Shown here: one piece after another, positions 41,272-48,526 of the stretch
Numbering within the stretch: the stretch's first letter is position 1
How the letters are laid out: each line of letters begins with the position of its first letter
Origin: Burkholderiales bacterium
GTDB lineage: Bacteria > Pseudomonadota > Gammaproteobacteria > Burkholderiales > Burkholderiaceae_B
Assembly: GCA_021299735.1 (NCBI GenBank)
Contig: JAJTEM010000018.1
Span: 1 to 48,526, forward strand
Reading direction: 5' to 3'
Length of the DNA: 48,526 nt
Position numbers and translations under genes: made by a program
Notes under the pieces: generated by a model
What the model saw: only the letters and a program-made list of their open reading frames with translations
Told to the model about the DNA's origin: nothing
Databases searched by the model: none

Positions 41272-43197
41272 TTGAAAGCAACCCCTGCCAGTGCCGCTTC
41301 TTTGAGCAAGATCGTTTCAAATGCAATCAACGATTCTTGGCGCAATTACCCTCTGTTGTGTTTACTCTTTGTGATCGGTGTTGTTTGCTCAATTGTGTTC
41401 TGGACGCAATTGGGAGAAATGGCCTGGTTTGGGCAGCTTGTCTTGTTGCTGGTGTTTGTGGTGGTTTCGTTTGCCGCGGGTTGTGCACTGACCAGGGCAT
41501 GGATGAGTTTTAAGCTGAAAGAAAGTTTGTTGAACTTGGGAGGCCACGAGGCTGTACCCGACCACCCAGAGGGAAAAAATTTTTTCGAAACCTTGGTCAA
41601 TACGGTGTACCGCCTTGATCAGCAACAGCGTGCTTTGCTTAAAGGTTTTGACGATGAAAAACGTCGTCTTTTAAGTGTTGAAAACTGTCTGAATGGTTTT
41701 GTAGTTGAATTCAGCGTAACCGCGCAGGGGCTTGTGCGGGTTGAAAATGTCGACAATTCAATAGAACGTTTTTTTCCCTTGACAATGGCGGAATTTATTG
41801 CGGACTGGACCCAGGTTCTCAAACACATCGATTCCAGATATCACGCTGCGTTTCGAACGGTACTGTCTCGCCCGGAAGCATTTCCCAACCGTGAATCGCT
41901 CATTTTTTCGACCATCCGGCGTAGTGGGGTAGATCCACAGTATTTTCAGTTGACACTTCAGCGTGAAGCCAAGGCACCTGGAGTTTGCATGTATGCAGTT
42001 TGCCTTGATGTTTCTGATTTGGTGCTTGCCAAAGAGCAGGCCGAGAGCGCCGATCGAGCCAAATCCGAATTCTTGGCTACCATTAGCCATGAATTAAGAA
42101 CACCACTCAACGCAATTATTGGTTTTTCCAAACTGCTTGAAGAACAGTTAGATGACCCGGAGTTGCGTGGAGACGTCCGCAATATTTCCAGCTCGGCCAC
42201 CAGTTTGCATTTGATTTTGAGTGACGTTCTCGAATATTCGCGTATTCAGGCCAACGGCTTAAGGCTTGATCCGTCGCCTTTTGATCTGGAGGCCATGGTG
42301 CGTCAGGTGTATTCGCTCAACCGCAATTTGGCCCTTAAAAAGAACCTTGATTTTTCCTTTCTTAATGAGTCTGAAGGTCCCTGTTTTGTGCATGGCGATG
42401 CCAACAGGTTGCGGCAGGTGGTTCAAAACCTCGTATCCAATGCCTTGAAGTTCACTGACAATGGTTATGTAAAATTGCGTCTGATGGCATCACCTCCCAC
42501 GCAAGGGCGGATCGAGGTGTTTATTGAGGTGGCTGACAGTGGAATCGGAATCAGCCAACCAACCATGCAAAAACTCTTTCAGCGCTTTAGCCAAGCCAGC
42601 CGCGAAATTAATCGCCAATACGGTGGAACAGGTTTGGGCTTGGCCATTTGCAAAGGGCTTGTCGAGTTAATGGGTGGGCGTATTGATGTCAGTTCTGAGC
42701 TGGGTGTAGGCTCGGTCTTTACGGTTAGCCTGAATTTGCCGGTGGCTTCTGCCCGGGCGCAGCTCAAGTCGAGCAAAGAATTTAACGCGCCATCAAGAGA
42801 ATTGAGTATTTTGGTGGTAGACGATCACCCGATGAACATCAAGTTGCTAGACCGTTATTTGAGTAAAAGAGGCCACCAGGTGGTGCAAGCCACAGGTGGT
42901 TTACCTGCAGTAGAGCTGTGCGAGAAGCAGTGTTTCGATTTGGTGTTGATGGACATTGATATGCCCGATCTGGATGGGTATGCCGCAACGAAGGCAATTC
43001 GTGCCTCGGAAAATGCGCTGTCCAGGCATAGTTTCATTTGTGCTTTGTCTGGTTTGTCAGACGACAAAAGTATTGCCATGTCGACAAAAGTTGGTATCAA
43101 TCTGCACATGACCAAGCCAGTCTCTTTCGAGAAGCTCGACAAATTGATTGACGAAATTGCTCAGAAGCAAGCCCCACAGAAACTGAAAGTAAACTGA
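41272..43197 (+). CDS. Hybrid histidine kinase with receiver
   Basis: 641 residues. Two TM segments (residues 28-46, 53-74), a linker with PAS-like signal input (about 135-250), HisKA with [12 protein letters not shown] (His273), HATPase with [10 protein letters not shown] (N box), ADSGIGIS (G1) and [10 protein letters not shown] (G2), then a receiver starting SILVVDDHP (Asp517/518) with phosphoacceptor Asp561 in LMDIDMPD and Lys in MTKPVS. Start is TTG 41272, AAAGG seven bases or so upstream. An output regulator or a phosphotransfer protein is not seen nearby. Confidence 0.9.
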   Translation: MKATPASAASLSKIVSNAINDSWRNYPLLCLLFVIGVVCSIVFWTQLGEMAWFGQLVLLLVFVVVSFAAGCALTRAWMSFKLKESLLNLGGHEAVPDHPEGKNFFETLVNTVYRLDQQQRALLKGFDDEKRRLLSVENCLNGFVVEFSVTAQGLVRVENVDNSIERFFPLTMAEFIADWTQVLKHIDSRYHAAFRTVLSRPEAFPNRESLIFSTIRRSGVDPQYFQLTLQREAKAPGVCMYAVCLDVSDLVLAKEQAESADRAKSEFLATISHELRTPLNAIIGFSKLLEEQLDDPELRGDVRNISSSATSLHLILSDVLEYSRIQANGLRLDPSPFDLEAMVRQVYSLNRNLALKKNLDFSFLNESEGPCFVHGDANRLRQVVQNLVSNALKFTDNGYVKLRLMASPPTQGRIEVFIEVADSGIGISQPTMQKLFQRFSQASREINRQYGGTGLGLAICKGLVELMGGRIDVSSELGVGSVFTVSLNLPVASARAQLKSSKEFNAPSRELSILVVDDHPMNIKLLDRYLSKRGHQVVQATGGLPAVELCEKQCFDLVLMDIDMPDLDGYAATKAIRASENALSRHSFICALSGLSDDKSIAMSTKVGINLHMTKPVSFEKLDKLIDEIAQKQAPQKLKVN

Positions 43198-43198
43198 A

Positions 43199-43215
43199 AA
43201 ACCAATGGCTGGTTT
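43199..43215. terminator. Small hairpin between convergent genes
   Basis: AAACCA (43199-43204), loop ATGGC, TGGTTT (43210-43215), just past the kinase stop and before the stop of the convergent small gene. Confidence 0.4.
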
Positions 43216-43513
43216 AGACAATACCCAGTTGTTTTTCGAGGTAAGACCTTGCTTTTTCCAACCAAATGGTGAGTGCTGCAACCAAGTCGCTTTGGCTGAA
43301 TGAGCAACTTTCTCCACCGAACATGGCAGTGCTTTCGAGGCGTTCAAGTATGCTTTCCAAGGCACCCTCGAAGACTGCGGGCAAATCGCGCAACAGGTCT
43401 TTCTCCTGCCGGAATGCAAAAATTAGTGCTGTCGTGTTTTCAAATTCATTATTTTCTAGCGAATCTGATAACTTTTTAATCCGCAACAGTGGATCTGCTG
43501 GTATGTTACTCAT
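43214..43513 (-). CDS. Small helical hypothetical protein
   Basis: 99 residues. Helical, acidic (RIKKLSDSLENNEFENT, LPAVFEGALESILERLEST), no signal peptide. No family recognised. There is no clear ribosome site at ATG 43513. It is convergent with the hybrid kinase and divergent from the SRPBCC gene; it may be a phosphorelay accessory, but this is guesswork. Confidence 0.5.
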   Translation of the reverse strand: MSNIPADPLLRIKKLSDSLENNEFENTTALIFAFRQEKDLLRDLPAVFEGALESILERLESTAMFGGESCSFSQSDLVAALTIWLEKARSYLEKQLGIV

Positions 43514-43595
43514 GAGTATTATTAAACCAAATTATTATTCCGGCCAGTGTACTCCAGCGTGGGTGGCTCGGCCTTAAAACTGAGGAGAATTTGAC

Positions 43596-44057
43596 ATGGA
43601 CAGCAAGCTTTCGCTGGATAAAACCGCAACTGTGGCGCTGAATTACGACGCCGTTTTGGCCGATCTCGAAAAGATCGAACCGCTAATTTCAATTTTCCCC
43701 AAGCTGGAAAGCCTGAACAAGCTGGGCCCGAATACCTTTGAGTGGAAGCTCAAACCGATTGGTGCCATGGGTGTATCGCATGCGGTTCACTATGCGGCCA
43801 CTTATGAAGTGGACAAAGCCAATGGGCGCTTAAGTTTCAAGGCCAAAGAGGGAGTGGGCAATGCCAGTTTGTCAGGCGCGTTTCAGTTCAAGCCAAACGG
43901 CAAGCAGGTGGATATTGAGATCGAGATTAACGGCCAGTTGCGGGACATCAAAGTACCAATGCTTTTAAAAGCAGCCACCCCTGGTTTTATTAAAACCATG
44001 TTCGATGGGCTGGTTGACCGATTCATTGAGAAGCTGGGGGAAAAATATGGCAAGTGA
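43596..44057 (+). CDS. SRPBCC-like small protein
   Basis: 153 residues, start 43596 after GAGGAG. A START/CoxG-like helix-grip pattern: LEKIEPLISIFPKLESL, TFEWKLKPIGAMGVSHAVHYAATYEV, GNASLSGAFQFKPNG. SRPBCC proteins bind hydrophobic ligands. The C-terminus is a basic amphipathic helix (KTMFDGLVDRFIEKLGEKY). It overlaps the following carboxymuconolactone decarboxylase-like gene by 11 bp. Confidence 0.7.
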   Translation: MDSKLSLDKTATVALNYDAVLADLEKIEPLISIFPKLESLNKLGPNTFEWKLKPIGAMGVSHAVHYAATYEVDKANGRLSFKAKEGVGNASLSGAFQFKPNGKQVDIEIEINGQLRDIKVPMLLKAATPGFIKTMFDGLVDRFIEKLGEKYGK

Positions 44058-44460
44058 TAAACCAGCCAATTACGACACCGGCAAAGCGATGCGTACCAAG
44101 GTTTTGGGTGCTGATTATGTGTCCAAAGCAGTGTCAAATCCTGAAGATTTCGCAGCACCGCTTCAAGACATTGTGACTTCTTATGCCTGGGGTACTGTGT
44201 GGCCCCGAGAAGGGCTTGAACCCAAAATTCGTAGTATCGCGACGGTGTCAATGTTGATTGCCTTGAATCGCCCCAATGAATTGAAGTTGCACATGCGCGG
44301 TGCAATCAACAATGGTGTAACGCCCAATGAGCTGCGCGAGTTGATTATTCACGCCAGCGTGTATTGTGGCTTTCCGGCGGCTATGGACAGCATGCGCCAT
44401 GCCAAAGCCTTGCTGGAAGAGCTTGAGGCCGAAAAAACACCAGTTTCACAAGGCGATTAA
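44047..44460 (+). CDS. Carboxymuconolactone decarboxylase family protein
   Basis: 137 residues from ATG 44047; an earlier in-frame start at 44005 overlaps the previous gene and lacks a ribosome site. ATVSMLIALNRPNELKLHMR and NNGVTPNELRELIIHASVYCG are the CMD/AhpD-type signature, with the Cys in YCGFPAAMDSMRHA. Members decarboxylate carboxymuconolactone or act as AhpD-like peroxidases; without pca genes nearby the role is uncertain. Translationally coupled to the SRPBCC protein. Confidence 0.85.
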   Translation: MASDKPANYDTGKAMRTKVLGADYVSKAVSNPEDFAAPLQDIVTSYAWGTVWPREGLEPKIRSIATVSMLIALNRPNELKLHMRGAINNGVTPNELRELIIHASVYCGFPAAMDSMRHAKALLEELEAEKTPVSQGD

Positions 44461-44474
44461 TTTCATTCAGGTAT

Positions 44475-44510
44475 AAAAAAACCGGTGCCAGGGGTTTATC
44501 CCTGCACCGG
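44475..44510 (-). terminator. Intrinsic terminator for ferredoxin reductase gene
   Basis: CCGGTGC (44482-44488) with GCACCGG (44504-44510) and AGGG with CCCT, one bulged base; a run of seven T on the minus strand (44475-44481) follows. It lies 24 bases beyond the minus-strand stop. Confidence 0.85.
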
Positions 44511-44533
44511 CCTTGCGGGTAGTAGCCAAGAAA

Positions 44534-45310
44534 TTATTTTTCGACGAATGCGCGTTCGAACACGTAATCGCCAGGCTCACCCACACCGGGTGAAACCACA
44601 AAACCTTTGGCATCCAGAATGCCGCGAATGTCAGCCAGCATGCTTGGGCTTCCACAGATCATGGCGCGGTCGGTTTCAGGGTTTAGCGGTGGCAGGCCAA
44701 CATCCTTGCACAGTTCACCGTTTTCCATCAGTGTGGTTATGCGGCCAACATTCTTGAATTCCTCACGGGTTACGGTGGGGTAGTAAACCAGTTTTTCTCG
44801 AACCATCTCGCCAAAGAATTCATTGTTGGGCAGTTCTTCGGTGATGAATTCGCTGTAAGCCAATTCGTTCACATAGCGCACGCCATGAACCAAAATTACT
44901 TTTTCAAATCGTTCGTAAACTTCCGGGTCTTTGATCAAGCTCATGAAAGGGGCTAAACCAGTGCCTGTGCCAAACATGAACAGGTTCTTGCCAGGCTTCA
45001 AGTCGTCAAGAATCAGCGTTCCAGTGGGCTTTTTGCCCACCAATACAGAGTCGCCAACCTTCAAATGTTGCAATCGGGAAGTCAGCTTGCCATCAGGAAC
45101 CTTGATGCTGAAAAACTCGAGGTGTTCTTCGTAGTTTGCGCTGGCAATACTGTATGCGCGCAACAAGGGCTTGCCTTCAACTTCCAGGCCTATCATCACA
45201 AAGTGACCATTGTGAAAACGCAGCCCGGGGCTTCGCGTGGTTTTGAAGCTGAATAAGGTGTCGTTCCAGTGGTGGACTTCGGTGACTTGTTCTTGAATCA
45301 GGTTTGACAT
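44534..45310 (-). CDS. fpr: Ferredoxin-NADP+ reductase
   Basis: 258 residues, family length. RAYSIASANYEEHLEFF binds FAD, GTGTGLAPFMSLIKDPEVY and MICGSPSM bind NADPH, and the end VFERAFVEK is the usual bacterial Fpr terminus. It moves electrons between NADPH and ferredoxin or flavodoxin. The start ATG 45310 has only a weak ribosome site. Followed by an intrinsic terminator, so monocistronic. Confidence 0.95.
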   Translation of the reverse strand: MSNLIQEQVTEVHHWNDTLFSFKTTRSPGLRFHNGHFVMIGLEVEGKPLLRAYSIASANYEEHLEFFSIKVPDGKLTSRLQHLKVGDSVLVGKKPTGTLILDDLKPGKNLFMFGTGTGLAPFMSLIKDPEVYERFEKVILVHGVRYVNELAYSEFITEELPNNEFFGEMVREKLVYYPTVTREEFKNVGRITTLMENGELCKDVGLPPLNPETDRAMICGSPSMLADIRGILDAKGFVVSPGVGEPGDYVFERAFVEK

Positions 45311-45515
45311 GGTTGCGGCTTAACATCTCGTAAGTTTTTCGAACGGCCCAATAATAACGCACTGCATCAAAAAACGCTGTAAGTCATTCTATTTTTTAGT
45401 TATTTGCTTATTTGGAGTTTCCACTCTAACCGATTGGCAAGAATAGGGCGTCAATGGGGGTTATAAAGTGGGGCGAAGGTACACCACAACAACATCCAAT
45501 AAGGGCACAAAACCC

Positions 45516-46460
45516 ATGACAGAGACAAACGAAAAGCAGCGGCTTGCAAGCCAAATGGTTGTACATTCAGGCGATGTGGAACTGGCAGTGACCAGCCATG
45601 GCGAGCCTCACAATCCCACCATCATCCTGGTGCATGGCTACCCCGATTGCAGCACTGTGTGGGATCCCGTGGTCGAAATCCTGAAGCATCATTTCCATGT
45701 GGTTACCTACGATGTGCGTGGTTGTGGCAAGTCGACAGAACCTGGCTGGATGTGGGACTACTCCCTTGGCAAGCTTTCTGAAGATTTGCAGGCGGTTATG
45801 CGTGCGGTGTGTCCAACACAACCAGTGCACTTGGTGGCTCATGATTGGGGTTCCATTCAAACGTGGGAAAGCGTCACCGACTATCGCCTTAAATCCCGTA
45901 TTGCCAGTTACACCAGCATTTCCGGCCCTTGCCTTGATCACATTGGCATGTGGATGCGCAACAGCTTTGCTGCGAGCAATCGCAAAGCCTTGGGCAATCT
46001 AATGGGGCAGTTAATGCACTCCTGGTATGTGTATGCATTTCAATTGCCGTTTTTGGCACCTGCTGCATGGAAACTGGGCCTGGACAAAGCCTGGCCAGGC
46101 ATTGTGAAAAAAATGGAAGGTGTGAAGCACGACGCCAACCCCACGCAGCGCAAAGATGGTGTGAATGGTATTAATTTGTACCGTGCCAACATGCTGCCCC
46201 GAATCAGTAACCCGCGTTTGCGGCAAACCGAAGTACCTGTGCAGTTGTTGGTGCCCACCAAAGACAAATTCGTGACCACAGCATTGGTGGAATCGTGTTA
46301 CCCATATGCCCACAATGTGTGGCGAAGGGATATCGATGCGCAGCACTGGGTGGTGCAAAGCCATGCGGAATGGGTCGCAAATTGTGTATCTGAATTTGTG
46401 GAGTTTGCTGAAACAGGGCGGGAGAACCCCGGCTTGGCCAAAGCCAGGGTGCATATTTAA
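45516..46460 (+). CDS. Epoxide hydrolase-like alpha/beta hydrolase
   Basis: 314 residues from ATG 45516 (an upstream frame to 45468 has no support). HGYPDCSTVW is the oxyanion region, YDVRGCGKS the next strand, and HDWGS places Asp110 at the nucleophile elbow, which points to epoxide hydrolase or dehalogenase rather than a serine esterase. The His in DAQHWVVQSHAEWVA and the Asp in PTKDKFV may complete the site. Substrate unknown. An intrinsic terminator follows. Confidence 0.85.
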   Translation: MTETNEKQRLASQMVVHSGDVELAVTSHGEPHNPTIILVHGYPDCSTVWDPVVEILKHHFHVVTYDVRGCGKSTEPGWMWDYSLGKLSEDLQAVMRAVCPTQPVHLVAHDWGSIQTWESVTDYRLKSRIASYTSISGPCLDHIGMWMRNSFAASNRKALGNLMGQLMHSWYVYAFQLPFLAPAAWKLGLDKAWPGIVKKMEGVKHDANPTQRKDGVNGINLYRANMLPRISNPRLRQTEVPVQLLVPTKDKFVTTALVESCYPYAHNVWRRDIDAQHWVVQSHAEWVANCVSEFVEFAETGRENPGLAKARVHI

Positions 46461-46486
46461 CCAGCAGGCAATATTCTCATCAAAAT

Positions 46487-46512
46487 AAAACCCGGCATGA
46501 CCGGGTTTTTTT
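46487..46512 (+). terminator. Intrinsic terminator
   Basis: AAAACCCGG, loop CATGA, CCGGG and a T-run. It ends the epoxide hydrolase-like gene and may also block the convergent DUF445 gene, since A-rich sequence lies on the other side. Confidence 0.85.
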
Positions 46513-46550
46513 GAGCGTCACAACAGGTGGGTTTGATGCGGTTTTTAACT

Positions 46551-47792
46551 TTAAATAATCCCCAACTTGATCATTACCATCAGTTGGCCTTCACCCACCA
46601 AGCCGCCCAGAATGGCGCCAGTCATGATCAAAATCCATTCTTCCTGCTTGAACACTGGGCGCAACAGGCCTTCAAATTCAAGTGGTGTCATCGCTTGCAT
46701 TTTTTTGCCCACCACGTTTTCAATATCCAGTGAAGTCTGTACATAAGTTTCCGCGTGCATGATCACATCGGCCAGGCGGGCCATCAGCATTTCAGAAGTA
46801 TCTTGCTTCATTCGCTGGAATGATTCCGCACCCACTGCCATCACTACAAAAGGCTTCACAATGCTGGCTTTGCTGTCCACCATTTCACGAACGCGCTCAT
46901 CCACCATTTTCTGAACTCGTTCGGACAGCGGGCCAGCTACCATTTCACCAATGATGGTTTGCGGGGTCAAAATATCGCGCGCAATAATTTTTGCGTAATC
47001 GGCAGCAACCTTTTGCTGGCGTTTCAGAAACAAGCCTTGAATGGTGTACGAACCAAATGGAATGGGTTTCTTGGGTTCAAACAAAATATTCAACGCGATC
47101 CAGTCGGAGATAAAGCCAACCAGAAAACCGAACACGGGCAAAATCCACGGTTCTTTGAGCAGCACCCACAGAACCATTTGCACCACGCCGATCATGAAAC
47201 CGAAATACAGGCCAGACACTCCGAAGAATTTGAATTCTTCACGTCCAACTTCCTGGAAAATTCGGTTCAGCAGGTGTTTGTCCTTCATCAGGATGCGAAT
47301 GACCAGCGCTTTTAAATCCAGAATTTCATCAATATTGCCCTTGATGTCCTCCATCACGCTGGCGATTACACCGGGCACGTCTTTCTTCACGCGATCAATC
47401 AATTTTTTCTGGGCGAAGTTGGGCAAACTTTCCCAAAGCCTGGGTTGATGCTTGGACATCACTTCGCGAATGATGCTCTCGATCACTTCCATGGCCGGGC
47501 CTTCCAGTTCCTTGCCCAAGCGCTCGGAATCCAGTTTGGAAACCACCTCGTTTACCGAAACCAGTTTGGTGGTAATGGTGTCGACAGCAATTGATGCCAT
47601 GCGAAGTGCGTTGCGCGGCACAATACCTTGCCAGCCAAAGAAAGGGGGTATGCCCACAAACTTCATGGGATAGAACATCATCTTTACGGCGGCAATCTTG
47701 GTGACATATCCGAGGATTGCAGCAACTACAGGGATTGAGAGGTAAAAGAGGTAGTTTTGCTGAACATCAGCGTAAATAGTTGCCCAATCCAT
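46551..47792 (-). CDS. DUF445 membrane protein
   Basis: 413 residues. N-terminal TM segment with GYVTKIAAVKMMFYPMKFVG, then IPPFFGWQGIVPRNALRMAS, both DUF445 signatures. A long amphipathic helical region follows (residues 75-180), then further TM segments (GLYFGFMIGVVQMVLWVLL, FGFLVGFISDWIALNILFEP) and IMTGAILGGLVGEGQLMVMI at the end. Bacterial DUF445 proteins are unknown in function; coupling to envelope or phospholipid scrambling has been suggested only by structure. Divergent from a second DUF445 gene. Confidence 0.88.
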   Translation of the reverse strand: MDWATIYADVQQNYLFYLSIPVVAAILGYVTKIAAVKMMFYPMKFVGIPPFFGWQGIVPRNALRMASIAVDTITTKLVSVNEVVSKLDSERLGKELEGPAMEVIESIIREVMSKHQPRLWESLPNFAQKKLIDRVKKDVPGVIASVMEDIKGNIDEILDLKALVIRILMKDKHLLNRIFQEVGREEFKFFGVSGLYFGFMIGVVQMVLWVLLKEPWILPVFGFLVGFISDWIALNILFEPKKPIPFGSYTIQGLFLKRQQKVAADYAKIIARDILTPQTIIGEMVAGPLSERVQKMVDERVREMVDSKASIVKPFVVMAVGAESFQRMKQDTSEMLMARLADVIMHAETYVQTSLDIENVVGKKMQAMTPLEFEGLLRPVFKQEEWILIMTGAILGGLVGEGQLMVMIKLGII

Positions 47793-47945
47793 GAAAGGCG
47801 TCCCCTTAGAATCTTATTATTTGTTGGTAAAGTATGAAAATATATAGTCGTCGCTCTATTTTTTGGACGGCTTTTTCTAATCTGTCCTGTCTCGTTCGCC
47901 AGTATAACGATCAATAGCTGCTCAACAGGTGGCAGAAATTAGATC

Positions 47946-47961
47946 AATTATTTTAATAATT
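47946..47961. promoter_or_regulatory. AT-rich inverted repeat before second DUF445 gene
   Basis: AATTATT (47946-47952), TT, AATAATT (47955-47961), nine bases before ATG 47970. Could be an operator or an mRNA stem just upstream of the ribosome site. Confidence 0.35.
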
Positions 47962-47969
47962 ACTTCAGG

Positions 47970-48526
47970 ATGATCATTTTGGATTTTGCCTTCCATTATT
48001 TTGGGCTTCCAGCCTGGGCAGTTTTTATAGTCATGGCAGCAGCAGGGCTTTTTTTGGCCTGGTCGTTTCAGGCCGCTGCATTGTGGCTCATGTTTAATCC
48101 AAAGGAATTCAAGGGCTGGCGCATTCCCTTGTTCAGGAAACTTGGTTTACACCAATTGGGGCTGGAGGGCTTGGGTTGGCAGGGTTTGGTGCCCCATCAA
48201 AAATCGGTCATGGCCGAAATTGCTGTGCGTTTGATGACGCATAAACTGCTTCCTCTGGATGAAATGATCAAGCGCATACCCGCGCAAGGCTTATCTGATC
48301 GTTTAACCCCACCCATGCAGGAAACTGCAGACCTGGCCTGCCGCGAGGTAATGCTCAAGCACAAACCCACTTTGTGGGAAAGCCTGCCCAGCTTTTTACA
48401 AAACTCGATTATCTTCAGAATTCGCGGGATTGTGCCCGAGGTGTCCAAACAAATTATTCTTGATTTACAAAAAAAGCCCGCTTATTACCTCAGCTTGAAA
48501 ACTCTGGTGTTGGATGTAGTCACCAG
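47970..48526 (+). CDS. DUF445 paralogue, 3' end outside window
   Basis: 185 codons are visible and run off the edge. It aligns by eye with the divergent DUF445 gene: LGWQGLVPHQKSVMAEIAVR versus GWQGIVPRNALRMASIAVD, and EVMLKHKPTLWESLPSF versus EVMSKHQPRLWESLPNF. An N-terminal TM (AWAVFIVMAAAGLFLAW) and LWLMFNPKEFKG complete the family pattern. ATG 47970 overlaps the AGGA that would be its ribosome site, so a TTG at 47979 (eight bases after AGGA) is an alternative start that gives a more family-like N-terminus. Confidence 0.82.
   Translation, partial: MIILDFAFHYFGLPAWAVFIVMAAAGLFLAWSFQAAALWLMFNPKEFKGWRIPLFRKLGLHQLGLEGLGWQGLVPHQKSVMAEIAVRLMTHKLLPLDEMIKRIPAQGLSDRLTPPMQETADLACREVMLKHKPTLWESLPSFLQNSIIFRIRGIVPEVSKQIILDLQKKPAYYLSLKTLVLDVVT

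Overview
The window reads as bacterial chromosome from a Betaproteobacterium of the order Burkholderiales. Limnobacter or a close relative is my best guess, from mid-range GC, gene content (DUF1329, DUF4331, DUF6279, ParD-like antitoxin, a beta-oxidation gene pair) and protein style; this is inference, because no rRNA or tRNA marker is present. About 50 genes are densely packed on both strands. I see no rRNA, tRNA, CRISPR array, transposase or integrase. Both edges cut a gene: a Sel1-repeat protein on the left and a DUF445 protein on the right.

Region by region. 1-4 kb: Sel1 protein, a 41-residue cysteine-rich peptide too short for usual gene calling, an NlpC/P60 endopeptidase, a YhhQ-type queuosine-precursor transporter, and a DUF4331 gene broken by an apparent internal deletion. 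4-14.8 kb: envelope and lipoprotein genes (NlpE-META protein, secreted esterase, DUF6279 lipoprotein), a ParD-like/zeta-like toxin-antitoxin pair, an alpha/beta hydrolase and a trans-acting enoyl reductase-like protein. 15-18.6 kb: a translationally coupled pair made of a FeeM/autoinducer-synthase-like acyltransferase and a 7TM receptor with PAS, degenerate GGDEF and intact EAL domains; this is the most attractive candidate for an undescribed signalling system. 18.5-25.9 kb: MscS channel, Kef-type antiporter, thiolase, and metE with divergent metR, whose shared control region holds a MetR box and a stem that would bury the metE start codon. 25.9-26.8 kb: an AT-rich two-gene islet, lysozyme-like protein plus exported small protein, that looks like an effector-immunity or lysis pair. 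27-29.1 kb: a short-chain dehydrogenase and acyl-CoA dehydrogenase behind a TetR-type palindrome. 29.1-29.7 kb: non-coding, with a degenerate 21-22 bp tandem repeat.

29.7-36.8 kb: an Mpo1-like membrane protein, a membrane-anchored class III aminotransferase, and a forward run of phosphatidylserine decarboxylase-like, spermidine synthase-like, hotdog thioesterase, DUF2237, methyltransferase and DUF1329 genes. 36.9-48.5 kb: ABC1/UbiB kinase-like protein, a receiver-like protein without a phosphoacceptor, NAPE-PLD-type lipoprotein, a small membrane protein downstream of a LexA box, dienelactone hydrolase, hybrid histidine kinase, SRPBCC and carboxymuconolactone decarboxylase-like pair, ferredoxin-NADP reductase, epoxide hydrolase-like enzyme and two divergent DUF445 paralogues.

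The themes are fatty-acid and CoA-ester metabolism, envelope maintenance, and signalling through c-di-GMP and phosphorelay. Functions are assigned from family motifs read by eye; no database search was possible.
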